A stretch of DNA of 64,000 nucleotides from Leptobrachium leishanense. Taxonomy: Eukaryota > Chordata > Amphibia > Anura > Megophryidae. The notes under the pieces are model-generated. The model was not told the origin of the DNA. It searched no databases and saw only the letters and a program-made list of their open reading frames with translations. This document shows, in pieces, positions 1 through 11,551 of the stretch; the stretch's first letter is position 1, and every line of letters starts with the position of its first letter. The stretch is from contig CM019069.1 of NCBI GenBank assembly GCA_009667805.1, positions 54,192,422 to 54,256,421 of the forward strand. Reading direction: 5' to 3'. The translations under genes were made by a program, and so were the position numbers.

Positions 1-553
1 TGCCTATCCCATGCCTGCTTAAATTCAATTACTGTTTTGGCCTCTACCACTTCAACTGGAAGACTGTTCCATGTATCCACCACCCTCTCAGTAAAATAAT
101 GCTTCCTGATGTTACTTTTAAACCTTTACCCCTCTAATCTAAGACTATGTCCTCTTGTTTTGCTACTTTGTTTCCGTTTAAATATACTCCCTTCCTCTAC
201 CTTGTGGATTCCCTTTACGTATTTAAATGTTTCTATCATATCTCCTCTGTCTCGTCTTTTTTCCAAGCTTTTTTCCAAGCTTAAGATCAATAAGCCTTTC
301 CTGATAACTTTTCTCCTTCAAGCCGTACACCGTTTTAGTAGTCCTTCTCTGAACTCTCTCTAAAATGTCTATATCCTTCTGGAGATACGGTCTCCAGTAC
401 TGCACACAGTACTCCAAGTGAGGTCTCACCAGTGCTCTGTACAGTGGCATGAGCACTTCCCTTTTCCTACTGCTAATACCTCTCCCTACACAACCAAGCA
501 TTCTGCTAGCATTTCCTGCTGCTCTATTACATTGACTACTTACCCTTAGATCC
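1..553 (-). mobile_element. CR1-type LINE, 3' fragment (5'-truncated)
   Basis: Read on the minus strand this matches the end of the CR1 reverse-transcriptase ORF at 62.75-63.30 kb almost base for base, including the stretch reading RVSSQC and the YCVQYWRPYLQ block. The element is 5'-truncated near 553 and its 3' end lies off the left edge of the window. A short direct duplication (the motif AAGCTTTTTTCC occurs twice at about 262-283) shifts the reading frame relative to the 63-kb copy, so this fragment cannot encode the normal C terminus. It is a dead insertion of a family that was clearly active in this genome. Confidence 0.93.
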
Positions 554-2197
554 AATGGAAAGAAAGTAATCCACTAACATGCATACAGGTAGATAGAGCA
601 GACCCAGTCATTGATTGGCTGAGGGACTGAAGAAAAAAGAAAAGCGGTCGCGCTGAAGGATCTATAGAGTGTTCAATATCTAGCCTGGGTCGGTACACCG
701 AAGGGCAACAGCGTGGTCAAAATCTAGCCGGGGTTTGTATACAAAGAGGCAAGGGGGATGGAAGCACGCAATCAGGCCAATAAATCACAACAGGGTGAAT
801 TACTGGAGGGGAAGAGGAATTATATAGGGCCAGGCTCATATCCCTCGGCTGAACTCACAGATGAGCTCCAAACCGTGTGTCGTGGTAACGCTGATGTCAT
901 CACGCTCGCCCTCACTATACAAGGTAACCCTCACACTTTAAAGAGAAAGTATTTCTGTGTGAAATACAATCTCCAGAATGGAAGCGCAAGCACCTTGGAA
1001 TAACTTGAGCTTCCATCCCGAGGCGCAAATTAACATTGTATAGGAGACATTAATTTACAGGAAGATCGTGCAGGGAATCGCTCGCTAGATTCGATCTGCA
1101 AGCACAGTTTGCGCCAAGAGTGAAATATGATTTCCAGGTGAGACGGGACCATCTCAAAGCATTATGTATAGCGGCTTGGAAAGTTACCTTATCGCCAACT
1201 TTGAAATAGGGCCCCTGATTAGGAAACAGATTTTCCTCCTGAAGCATACAAGTTATACATGTTGCAGGGCAGCTCCTTCCCTGTACTCTTTTACTGCGTG
1301 ACATAATAATAAATGTCCAGAAAAACATGGCCGATCTGGCAACCCTATTGCACGGTACCGGTTTGCTTTATTCAGTTCGTTTATGTGTCGCGGAGTAAAT
1401 GATTGATAAAAAGCACAGAAAAGCAACGTCACACTAATGAACATCTTTATTAAAGTTTGTAATGAGGCGCTGTATTTCCTGATCACTTTTATAATATTTT
1501 ATAATAAAATATGTAGCAACAGTATTAATTTAAAAATAAAAAAAAACTGCCCTTAAGGGATCTAGAGCGACGGTAGGAAGGAAAAGCTTAAAAAAAATGA
1601 AAAGACCCCATTATGTACCATTCCGCAGGTTTTCACAAAAGTCACCACACCCTGTAATGAAGTCAGCGGCTCCATGGCCGGTAGCCAGCTGTGCTATAAT
1701 ATGTTTTGAGCGTTATGAAATGCGCATGAAAGGGTATTTTACACAAGTGGGTTAGATTTAATGGCACAAGATATATTTTAGCACTAATGAGTATGTCTTT
1801 TTTTTTTTTTTTTTTTTTCACCCACCGGGAAAAAGTTCAGAAAAGTCCCTGACAGAAAGAACTTTCCGATATTTTGCTGGCACGAGCAAGAACCCGCGCC
1901 GCAGCGGTCTGCAGCGCTGCTGCAGGGCCACAGGAATAATCAATTCCATTCACTACAGCTCTGGAGCTGACTCGCAGAACGTTTCCAAATAAAATTCCTC
2001 GAGCCAAACTCTGAAGCGGGCCTCTCGTCTTCTAATAATGCCTTATTTAATACAGTCAGCAGGAAAAATAGTTGACTGTCTACCTTAAGAAAGCTTCCCA
2101 TCTCCGTCTTTTGGATTACCGGTTTAAACATGTCATGCTAAGTTTTGGAGAAGGATCGAAGACGGGTAATGCAAGGCTTCACACAGTTATATAAAAT
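554..2197. other. Unassigned DNA
   Basis: No recognisable gene or repeat. Small open frames on both strands show no family motif. An unbroken T run lies near 1799-1818. The segment could be ancient repeat or unique intergenic or intronic DNA. Confidence 0.5.
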
Positions 2198-2200
2198 TTA

Positions 2201-3039
2201 AGGGGTTATTCAAAGAGCACCAATATGGCCACTGAACGGTGAATTTCCCCATACGGTGTAATTTTGTGGCCATTCGGCTAATCAAAAAGCTGGCAATTCG
2301 CCAAATATTAGCCGGCTGGGTGGAGTAGAGGTAACATCACTACTCTATGACTGTGGAGACACAGGTTCGATCCCAGCAAGAGCACCTCTCCAGTAAGTGT
2401 TCTTGGGCAAGACACCCAACGGTACATACTCGCCACCCAGGACACACTTGAAAACGAGAGAAATCTCAATGTATCCTTCCTGGTAAAATACTTTCTCAAA
2501 CAAAAAAAAAAAATACAGTGACCTTCAGCGGCAGTGAAATCCCCAGAGAAGTAATGGTTAATCTATTCATAGAACGCCCTGATTTTCAGTGGTTTCATTC
2601 AACTGGTTTAAGCAGGCAAATCCCATAGATTTTGATGTAAAAAAAAAAAGAGTTTTTTATCAAATATTTATTCAACCATTTATTTTGTTCATTTGCAGCA
2701 AAAAGTCTCTTTTAGAATTTTTTTGGACATTTTTCAGGATTTTTGCAGATAAATTTTTGATTCCAATATTTTATTTTTTTTAAATGGTGTTTGTTATTCT
2801 GTATCATACCTTTTTTATTGTTAGTCATAGGACCTTATATATTATTTTCATGCGTTATTTTTTTAAAAACGCTTTTCAAAGTTGCGGGTTTTTTTTACCT
2901 GTTCAGCGACTGGTTGGCTTTTTTTGGAGGCGTTCGGTGGTTTATCGGATGCGTTCAGTGGGTTATCAAATCAGTGGTTTTTCTGAGGCTTGGCGTTTGG
3001 CGGGTCAATTCGGCACACTTCGGGGACCCTGCAGTGAAT
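2201..3039 (+). mobile_element. Non-autonomous DNA transposon, 3-bp-TSD family (copy 1, right end lost)
   Basis: The left end AGGGGTTATTCAAAGAG follows a TTA, as in better-preserved copies at 24.4, 32.8, 35.4, 51.7 and 57.5 kb. After the SINE interruption the same internal landmarks continue: GGTTAATCTATTCA, GCAAATCCCATAG, the TTTGCAGCAAAAAGTCTC block, and the CGTTCGG-rich right part ending in GGGGACCCTGCAGTGAATG. The expected right inverted repeat is missing, so the copy is truncated near 3039. No transposase is present. A 3-bp target duplication suggests PIF/Harbinger-like mobilisation; this is inference. Confidence 0.75.
2311..2511 (+). mobile_element. tRNA-derived SINE with L2-like 3' tail
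   Basis: The head has an A-box-like stretch (GGGTGGAGTAGAGG) and a near-perfect RNA polymerase III B box (GGTTCGATCCC). The tail (ACTTGAAAACGAGAGAAATC, then ATGTATCCTTCCTGGTAAAA) is the 3' end of the L2-like LINE found at 27.4 kb, followed by an A-rich run. Such a shared tail is how SINEs recruit a LINE reverse transcriptase. It splits the 3-bp-TSD element on either side. It is not a tRNA gene: no cloverleaf with an intact acceptor stem can be drawn. Confidence 0.85.
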
Positions 3040-4078
3040 GACCAGGGTCAGATGTGCATTTTCAAGATGGAAGGAACGTATGGAGAATCACACTTTGCAT
3101 CCCTGTCGAACGCACGTCGTATTGATTCGACGGGGAGGCTTTCAGCATGGCCGCAGCACGTCCGCTGTAGCGCGTGCAATTTGTGCGTGCTCTACAGCGT
3201 GTGGTTGGCCCTGTCAAAGCGTCACAACGCTGCGACGGACACTGGGAGGCACATCAGTACGGGCGCACCTAGTGCACTCATCTGACCCCGGCGTAATAGG
3301 GGCAAATTCTTGGTATTGGTCTCCGCTCTATAACAAACAGAGCACACCCAGACAGGGAGAACCTCAGCACACTAAATAGGGCTGTGCAGTATAAATTAGC
3401 AAGAAGCCCTCGAACTGTTAACCTTATAATGAGGGGAAAAGGGCTTTTCCATCCACCTACTGACAGGCCAGGTTTGCCAGATATCCTGAGCACAGCACAG
3501 GTGATATGATTTGCTTCTCAGCGATTGCAGGATTCTGTCTGCAGTTATCCAAGGTGATCCTTAAAACCTGGTGAGAGGGTCTTGAGGACAGGTTTGGGAA
3601 ACACTGAAGTTTTGTAACCAAATAAAGACATATTTAGAAACTCGGCACACTTTTGTGTTTAGATGCTTCATTGTTCCATAGAATAGCCTGGAGATCTGGG
3701 AGCCTGACAGAATTCTAGAAACACATTGATACCTGGCTCCTGTATTTGAAAAGCTCTGCTATAAATGCGCAGTGGAGTTGCAACATCTATCATTCCTGAA
3801 TCATGGGACAAACAAGGAAAACACCCCATCAGCTTATTGCAAGAAACCTCTTATCTCAAAATGCAATTAAGAGATTGTTTACTGGACACTGTGTTATCAG
3901 CGCTTTATAGAGATAGACCTGATTTATTACAACATATCAAGGAAGCACTAAACACTATTATTTTTTTTTACAGACTAAAGTCAGATGTTTTATCTTTACT
4001 GGGCTACTACAAGTTAAAGATTAATTGCTGGTTCACTTATTAGGCATGTGCCATACACAATGGTTAGCAAGATACATG
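3040..4078. other. Mostly unassigned; contains a decayed hAT-MITE fragment
   Basis: At about 3466-3607 the sequence (CCAGGTTTGCCAGATATCCTGAGC... to GGTTTGGGAAACACTG) is a decayed member of the 182-bp hAT MITE seen intact at 54367-54548. The GC-rich part at 3100-3290 ends in TCTGACCCC, like the MITE family at 22.9 and 55.0 kb, but the rest does not align by eye. No gene seen. Confidence 0.5.
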
Positions 4079-4089
4079 CACTGCCTGGC

Positions 4090-4595
4090 CAAAATAAGGT
4101 CACACACTTTAATATTTTGGCTGTGTCGCCTTTTGCTTTGATTAGGGCACGCATTTGCTGGCATTGTTTCGATAAGTTCATGCAATGTCACAACATTTAT
4201 TTCCACCCAGATTCGCATTAATTTGTGGCCAAGATCTTGTATTGCTTATGGGAGAGTCGCAGAGCTGCGTAAAGTCTTCTCCAGCACATCCTAAAGATTC
4301 TCAATGGGGTTAAGGTCTGGACTGTGTGGTGGCCAATCCAGGTGTGAAAATGATGTCTCATGCTCCCTGAACCACTCTTGCACAATTCAAGCCCATTGAA
4401 TCCTGGCATTGCCATCTTGGAATATGCCCACTGTGCCATCAGGGGAGAAAAACCCATTGATGGAAAACCTGCTCATTCAGTATGTTCATGGAGTCAGCTG
4501 AGCTAATTTTTTGGGCACATAACATTGCTGAACCCAGACTCGGCTAACTGAAGCAATCGCAGATCATAACACTGCCCTCCACAGGCTTGTATGGT
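4090..4595 (-). pseudogene. Tc1-type transposase, C-terminal half, broken
   Basis: On the minus strand the segment keeps two pieces of the Tc1 DDE catalytic core: an FQDGNARI stretch (second Asp) and, about 34 codons later, [14 protein letters not shown] (the Glu). Downstream are an RIWVEINVVTLHELIETMP stretch and a CxNQSKR tail typical of Tc1-like C termini. In-frame stops and lack of the N-terminal DNA-binding half and first Asp show it is dead. Intact Tc1 transposases run about 340 residues; about 150 codons remain here. The encoded enzyme would have cut and joined transposon ends at TA sites. Confidence 0.85.
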
Positions 4596-5017
4596 AGGCG
4601 GTGACCAGTGCTTTTTTTCTGGAAAAATAGGTGGGGGTACTCTCGCGGCCAGGGAAAACGGTGATTATTATGATTATTTTTCGTGTCCTAATAAATACTC
4701 CTTTATTAACCCTTAAAGGACAGAGGCAGTTTTACAAGTCATTTTTACTTTGTGCAGTGCAGGCAGCAGATAATGTGGCGATTCTAGGAGCAAAACCAGC
4801 CTTTTGGGTGCAGGGCAAGGGGGAAACGCCGGACTGCAACAAGAACACAGATGCAGACTTTTACACACAGCAGCCTGTTTAAAGACAAATACATGCATTT
4901 ACAGCCAAGCCATGCATTCACAAACATAGCCATATATCACCCCGGGGGTATGTAGCACTAAAAATCACAGTAATGTGCAGTATGTGTGTGCACATATCAG
5001 AATCCACAGCAATAAAA

Positions 5018-5345
5018 CCCCCAGCAAAGATATATATATTGCCCCCAGCTCATGGATATATATATTGGCCCCCAGCTCACATGGATATATATATTGCCCC
5101 AGCTCACATGGATATATATATTTGCCCTAGCTCACATGGATATATATATATTTGCCCCAGCTCACATGGATATATATATATTTGCCCCAGCTCACATGGA
5201 TATATTTGCCCACAGTGCTCACATTGATATATTTTCCCCAGCTCACATGGGTATATTTGCCCCCAGCTCACATGCATATATTTGCCCCCAGCTCACATGG
5301 GTAGATTTGCCCCCAGCTCACATGCGTAGATTTGCCCGAGGCTCT
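5018..5345. repeat. Minisatellite, ~27-30 bp unit (GGATATAT..TTGCCCCAGCTCACAT)
   Basis: About eleven head-to-tail copies of a unit with core TTGCCCCCAGCTCACATGG and a variable (TA)n stretch. The complementary array with the same core occurs inside another hAT-type element at 26614-26990. Apparent HGYIY/HMDIY open frames here are by-products of the repeat. Confidence 0.9.
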
Positions 5346-5538
5346 CACCTCCTCTGCCAGGCCCCAGGCTCCGCTGGTGTTCTTCTCCCTACAGGCGAGC
5401 GGATGCTGAGAAGCAGCTTGGCCTCTCGCCGGGAACCACCTGACCAGCGCGCAGCCGAACACGCAGTGGTCAGGTGGTTCTCATCCCAGGCGAGCGGCCA
5501 AGCTGCATGTCAGTGCTGCTCGCCTGTAGGGAGAAGAA

Positions 5539-5650
5539 TGGCAGATCCAGGGGGGGAACGGGCAATTGCCCCCCCCCCCGAGAAAATCGGCGGCAGCGAT
5601 TTTCTTGGGGGGGGCAATTGCCCCGTTGCCCCCCCTGGATCCACCCCTGC
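5539..5650. repeat. Small inverted-repeat MITE
   Basis: A near-palindrome of ~110 bp: GGCAGATCCAGGGGGG and GGGCAATTGCCCC on the left are mirrored by GGGGCAATTGCCCC and CCCCCCTGGATCCACCCCTG on the right, around AAATCGGCGGCAGCGATTTT. It looks like a short insertion with full-length inverted repeats; class unknown. Confidence 0.6.
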
Positions 5651-5990
5651 AAGGAGATCGCTGGGCAGAGGGCTGCCCTGCTGTTGGCTGTGGCTGCCGT
5701 GTACATCTCCTTGTGTGTTGGAGCGCTGGGAGGAAGTGACGTTATAGGATCACTTCCTCCCAGCGCCGCAGCGCACAGTAGCAGGCTGCGGAGGCCTTCA
5801 AGAGGCAGTGCTCAGTGGCCACGGACAGAGGGTCCCACGGATCAGTGAGCGGCAGGGCGGCCGCCCCCTGGTTGCCTCTGACTCAGCCGGTAGGTGCCGG
5901 TACTCAGTTGGTAGGTGCCGGTACGGCGTACCAGCACTTACCAGCTGAAAAAAAACCCCTTGCGGTGACTATTTTTGTGGCCAGGCAGTG

Positions 5991-7297
5991 TATATCAATG
6001 ACTTTTTAAAAAGGAAAAATCAGTACAAATAAGAATAAAAAGTGCTTATTATGATTTATGATCCAAAGAGCAACACTGGAACCAGGCACTCTGACGCAGG
6101 GTATTTAATCTGGTATTTAATTCTCCAGATTTCATGGTCAGCATTGGAGTGCAGGTACATGTATTGGTTCTTTGGATCATATGCCGGGCGGCCGCCCCAG
6201 TGCTGTGAGCACCCTGAAACTTTGCTCTTGGCTTAACTGAATACAACTTTATTGATCTAGAATGTGGGCAGCACTATCCATTTTTACTTTCCAGGTTTAT
6301 TAGGAGACCCATTAAGAGACATGTGTGCTTGGGATGCCACAATAACACTCCCAACAGTCCAACAACAGCTTCAGGTCGGAAGCAAAATATTTTAAGTGCA
6401 CTTGGCTGCAATATCTTATCAGGGGGTGGATATAGCATTGGCCTTTTGATGAGGTACCGCTGCTAGTACTAGCCCCGCTCCAGTCCTGGGTGCCACCATG
6501 TTTCCCTCTCTGTTAGTGGAGCTCCAGCAGGGTCTTCTCGTAACCAATGCCCAGTTGGCTTGCAGGGATGACGTCGGCGTACTGACTTGTTGTGTACGCT
6601 GTCACTCTTTCCTAAATGAACCCAATTATAAACATTTTATTCAAAACATCATTTTACCTGTGTCATTGAAGCGCCCTAAAATAATCAGCAGAGATTGTTG
6701 CATTGAAATAAACACGTGGCTGGAATTAAGCATCCAAAGTTATAATTAGCTGTCATGTTTGCCAGGTCTGGGTAATTTCTGATGGGTCGCGAAGTTGGAT
6801 TTGCATTTCCATAAACATATAGCCGCTCTGAACAGCATGGATTTCAATATGTGAAATGATTAAAAGGACCCCTTAGAGACGTTGTTATCCAAGGTGGTGA
6901 TTACAGCAATGAAAGAGATGTCAGGAAAACATGAAATTGCTTCCGCAGAATGTACAAAAAAACAAAAAAAGGATTTCATTTCATAGGAGAAGGAGAGAGA
7001 AGCTCTATGACTGGGAAAGTATTGCCACACCGTATTTCCAGCATATTAAACTTTAACAACATAAATTACGTTGCTTACCTCAGGTCAGGGCTTGACAAAT
7101 TCAAGAACCGGGTAACCATTGGCATCTAGAGCTTTACCCTTACTTCCTACATGTTGGGATTACTCCAGACATCCTAACCTGCAAAAACTCATTTTGGGGA
7201 GGCTGACCGCCTGCTCGCCCTACCCCAACCCCCTTCATTTGATGGTGTCCCCCCTCACTGTTTATTTATAATTTTTATTTGAAAATAAAAATAATTA
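5991..7297. other. Unassigned DNA
   Basis: No gene or family recognised. A short inverted pair (GATCCAAAGAGCAA near 6060; TTCTTTGGATCATATG near 6170) may mark an old MITE. From about 7280 the sequence leads into the satellite array. Confidence 0.45.
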
Positions 7298-8256
7298 GAA
7301 ACCGTCAGGATACCCCGCTAACGCTCTCTCTCTGTATAAAACCGTCAGGATACCCCGCTAACGCTCTCTCTCTGTATAAAACCGTCAGGATACCCCGCTA
7401 ACGCTCTCTCTCTGTACAAAACCGTCAGGATACCCCGCTAACGCTCTCTCTCTGTATAAAACCGTCAGGATACCCCGCTAACGCTCTCTCTCTGTATAAA
7501 ACTGTCAGGATACCCCGCTAACGCTCTCTCTCTGTATAAAACCGTCAGGATACCCCGCTAACGCTCTCTCTCTGTATAAAACCGTCAGGATACCTCGCTA
7601 ACGCTCTCTCTCTGTATAAAACCGTCAGGATACCCCGCTAACGCTCTCTCTCTGTATAAAACCGTCAGGATACCCCGCTAACGCTCTCTCTCTGTATAAA
7701 ACTGTCAGGATACCCCGCTAACGCTCTCTCTCTGTATAAAACCGTCAGGATACCCCGCTAACGCTCTCTCTCTGTATAAAACCGTCAGGATACCCCGCTA
7801 ACACGCTCTCTCTGTATAAAACCATCAGGATACCCCGCTAACGCTCTCTCTCTGTATAAAACCGTCAGGATACCCCGCTAACGCTCTCTCTCTGTATAAA
7901 ACCGTCAGGATACCCCGCTAACGCTCTCTCACTGTATAAAACCGTCAGGATACCTCGCTAACGCTCTCTCTCTGTATAAAACCATCAGGATTCCCCTCTA
8001 ACGCTCTCTCTCTGTATAAAACCATCAGGATACCCCGCTAACGCTCTCTCTCTGTATAAAACCGTCAGGATACCCAGCTAACGCTCTCTCTCTGTATAAA
8101 ACCGTCAGGATACCCCGCTTACGCTCTCTCTCTCTACAAAACCGTCAGGATACCTCGCTAACGCTCTCTCTCTCTATAAAACCGCCAGGATACCTCGCTA
8201 ACGCTCTCTCTCTGTATAAAACTTTCAGGATACCCCTCTAACGCTCTCTCTGTATA
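7298..8256. repeat. Satellite array, type A: 40-bp unit x ~24
   Basis: Head-to-tail copies of a 40-bp unit with the parts ACCGTCAGGATACCCC, GCTAACG and CTCTCTCTCTGTATAAA. Most copies differ at 0-2 positions (for example CATCAGG for CGTCAGG, CCTCG for CCCCG). There are no unique spacers, so this is not CRISPR. Confidence 0.97.
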
Positions 8257-9905
8257 ACACAGTTAGGATACCCCGCTAACGTTCTCTCTCTGTATAACAC
8301 AGTCAGGATATAATACTTATTGTGAGACTCTCTCTTTGTATAACAGTCAGGATATAATACCTCCTGTGAGGCTCTCTCTCTCTGTATAACACAGGATATA
8401 ATACCCCTCTGAGGCTCTCTCTCTGTATAACACAGTCAGGATATAATACCTCCTGTGACACTCTCTCTGTATAACAGGATATAATACCTCCTGTGAGATT
8501 CTCTCTCTGTATAACACAGTCAGGATATAATACCTGCTGTGAGACTCTCTCTCTATATAACAGTCAGTATATAATACCTCTTGTGAGACTCCCTCTCTGT
8601 ATAACACAGTCAGGATATAATACCTCCTGTGAGGCTCTCTCAGTGTAACACAGGATGTAATACCCCCTCTGAGACTCTCTCTCTCTCTGTATAACACAGT
8701 CAGGATGCCCTTTCAACGCAATCTCTCTGTATAACAGTCAGGATATAATACCTCCTGTGAGACTCTCTCTCTGTATAATACAGTCAGGATATAATACCTC
8801 CTGTGAGGCTCTCTAAGTGTAACACAGGATGTAATACCCACTCTGAGACTCTCTCTCTCTCTCACTGTATAACACAGTCAGGATGCCCTTTTAACGCAAT
8901 CTCTCTGTATAACAGTCAGGATATAATACCTCCTGTGAGGCTCTCTCTCTGTATAACACAGTCAGGATATAATACCTCCTGTGAGGCTCTCTCTCTGTAT
9001 AACACAGTCAGGATATAATACCTCCTGTGAGGCTCTCTCTCTGTATAATACAGTCAGGATATAATACCCCTCAGAGGCTCTCTCTCTCTGTATAACACAG
9101 TCAGGATATAATACCCCTCTGAGGCTCTCTCTCTCTCTGTATAACACAGTCAGGATATAATACCCCTCTGAGGCTCTCTCTCTCTCTGTATAACACAGTC
9201 AGGATATAATATCCCTCTGAGGCTCTCTCTCTCTCTGTATAACACAGTCAGGATATAATACCCCCTCTGAGGCTCTCTCTCTGTATAACACAGGATATAA
9301 TACCCCTCTGAGGCTCTCTCTCTCTGTATAATACAGTCAGGATATAATACCCCTTAGAGGCTCTCTCTCTCTGTATAATACAGTCAGGATATAATACCCC
9401 TCTGAGGCTCTCTCTCTCTGTATAACACAGTCAGGATATAATACCCCTCTGAGGCTCTCTCTCTCTGTATAACACAGTCAGGATATAATACCCCCTCTGA
9501 GGCTCTCTCTCTGTATAACACAGTCAGGATATAATACCCCTCTGAGGCTCTCTCTCTCTGTATAACACAGTCAGGATATAATACCCCCTCTGAGGCTCTC
9601 TCTCTGTATAACACAGTCAGGATATAATACCCCCTCTGAGGCTCTCTCTCTCTCTGTATAATACAGTCAGGATATTATACCTCCTGTGAGGCTCTCTCTC
9701 TGTATAACACAGTCAGGATATAATACCTCCTGTGAGGCTCTCTCTCTGTATAATACAGTCAGGATATAATACCCCTCAGAGGCTCTCTCTGTGTAACACA
9801 GGATGTAATACCCCTCTGAGGCTCTCTCTCTGTATAACGCAGTCAGGATATAATACCCCTCTGAGACTCTCTGTATAACACAGTCAGGATACCCCTCTGA
9901 GCCTG
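8257..9905. repeat. Satellite array, type B: ~44-46-bp units x ~36, with a 178-bp higher-order part
   Basis: Continues directly from type A and shares the GTCAGGATA and CTCTCTCTCTGTATAA parts, but the middle is changed to TAATACCTCCTGTGAGG or TAATACCCCTCTGAGG. Unit length varies. Between about 8640 and 9060 a block repeats with a period of 178 bp (CAGGATGCCC at 8701 and 8879), a local higher-order repeat. Small RERESLTGG-like open frames on the minus strand come from the repeat itself. Confidence 0.95.
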
Positions 9906-10319
9906 AGCGTCACGGGATCTTTCCTCCATTGCAACTAGTTTCACAAAACACACACACACAGTAGATGCCAGTAGACCGAGCCACCTGACTGTCATATAGT
10001 GCACAATGTGTATGCTGTAGGGCTTCTACAGCAGATTTTGACATAAAATGTTTTTTTCATAAAACCACGGTTTCCTGAGAGTGGTTTTATGGAAAAAGAC
10101 ATGGTAGTGAAGAGTTAATGACTACTGCCTGTTATAAATTGGACAAGGCCCTGCATTAGGTTATAGATCAGAAATATTTTCGAGTAAATCCCCATCTACA
10201 GTTTATCCCTATAACCTTTTAGGGAGATGCACAAGGGGAAGAAGCTCGTGCATCCTCCTCTGGCCACACAAATAGTTGGACAATGTATGCAAGATCTTTT
10301 GCCAGCAGCTGCACATGTA
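9906..10319. other. Mostly unassigned; TTAA-MITE fragment at ~10030-10118
   Basis: A short (CA)n lies near 9946. At 10047-10100 CATAAAACCAC and GTGGTTTTATG form a hairpin, followed by GGTAGTGAAGAGTTAA, which resembles the right end of the TTAA MITEs at 27987 and 38883. The rest is unassigned. Confidence 0.5.
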
Positions 10320-11069
10320 GGCTAGGGTCAGACGAACGCATTTTTCGCAACGTCCGTAAAAAAGTGCATCCGAACATCTACTGTTTCACGGAATACACGA
10401 TAGCGGTCATACGATGCGCAATTTCGGCCGTGATTTTTTACGGATCCAAATCAGGAAACTTTGGGTGTCTGGACATTATCTTGGCCGGACATGAGCAGCG
10501 TCTGACGTCTCCTAATTAGGGATGAGCCGAACACCCCCGAGTTCGGTTCACATTCGAACTCGAACTTTTCAAATGTTCGGATTCGAACTCGAACTCAATG
10601 CAAGTCAATGGGACTCAAATTTTTTAGAGTGCCCTCCAAGAGGGCATAAAAGCTAGATATTTGCAATAAAAGGTGTATGGGGGTCCGGGTAGTGCCCTGG
10701 GGGACAGGAAACAAGGACAAAAAGTTAAAAAAAAGTTTTTAAAGGGACAGTGAGTTTTCCATGAAATAAGGGTTAAAAATAAAAACGAAAAATTCATTCA
10801 AATATCGTGCCTAGGAGGTCCCAATAACCTGCTCGTGAAGTGGCGGATTTCTAGGATGTATAAAAATATGTAAAAACCAAAAAATTACATTTCAAATGAC
10901 GGTAAATGCTTTTCCTTTAATCTATCCATAAACAACTGCTTGGGGCGGCAGTCTGTATGAAAAGAGGAGACATTTTCAGACACGCAGAAAAAGTTTAATG
11001 ATTTTTTGGCTAAATTGTGGTGAAACTTATGCAGGCTTTGGATGAAAGTAACAATAGGTGCTTTAAAAT

Positions 11070-11500
11070 TGGGCCTTTAGCGTCGGCAACAGTGCCGTCA
11101 CACCGTAACCCCTCTGAGGATATGAATCTGGTACAGGAGTCAGTGGCAGTGCAGCCAAATATTGTGCCTTTGGTGCCAGGCCAGCAAGTACCATCATACA
11201 GTAACCCCTCTGTAGTATTGTGGAAGAATGCAGGGGTGGACCTTGCAGTCCTATATTAAAAAGATATGAATCTGGTAAAGGCGTCAGTGTACCCAGATAT
11301 TGTGGCTTTGGTGCCAGACTGCCAGGCCAGCAAGTACCACCATACAGTAACCCCTCTGTAGTATTGTGGAAGAGTGCAGGGTTGGACCCTGCGGTTCAAA
11401 AACTTAAAATGATATAAATCTGGCACAGGCGTCAGTGCAGCCAAATATTGTGCCTTTCATGGCAGCAAGTTCATTCACACCGTAACCCTTTTGTGGTATT
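11070..11500. repeat. Subterminal tandem repeat of hAT copy 1 (~3 units of ~145 bp)
   Basis: Repeats of a unit containing CAGTAACCCCTCTGT, ATTGTGGAAGA, GCAGGGGTGGACC and CCCAGATATTGTGCCTTT. The related hAT copy 2 carries about six units at 43180-44160, so this array changes in length between copies. Confidence 0.85.
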
Positions 11501-11551
11501 GTGGAAAAGTTCAGTGCTGGAGGTTTTGTGAATGCAGAAGACATCCCCGAT

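Larger units (their letters stand above)
4606..5961. mobile_element. hAT-type non-autonomous element inserted in the Tc1 remnant
   Basis: Flanked by a perfect 8-bp duplication GCGGTGAC (4598-4605 and 5962-5969), the hallmark of hAT insertion. The left end is CAGTGCTTTTTTTCTGG; the right end (CCAGCTGAAAAAAAACCCCTT) is only loosely complementary, so the ends have diverged. Inside are a minisatellite (about 5018-5345), a small inverted-repeat insert (5539-5650), and an inverted repeat GCGCTGGGAGGAAGTGA / TCACTTCCTCCCAGCGC near 5721-5765. No transposase. Confidence 0.78.
4079..5990 (-). mobile_element. Tc1/mariner-type element remnant, interrupted by a hAT element
   Basis: Inverted ends CACTGCCTGGCCA (4079) and its complement TGGCCAGGCAGTG (ending 5990) bracket a decayed Tc1 transposase end; TA follows the right end. 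The N-terminal half of the transposase gene is missing, and the remaining piece is separated from the right end by the 1.36-kb hAT-type element at 4606-5961. Confidence 0.85.

Noticed and set aside
2311..2390. Possible tRNA gene (good B box)
   Set aside because: No acceptor-stem pairing or cloverleaf, and it is fused to an L2 tail and poly-A: it is a SINE.
3038..3379. 113-codon frame in a GC-rich stretch
   Set aside because: High GC makes frames open by chance; no motif, and overlapping frames are equally open.
5052..5747. 231-codon plus-strand frame
   Set aside because: The first third is minisatellite and the rest crosses an inverted-repeat insert; no motif or conservation.
7298..9905. 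Possible CRISPR array
   Set aside because: The direct repeats have no unique spacers, unit length drifts, no cas genes are nearby, and the context is vertebrate.
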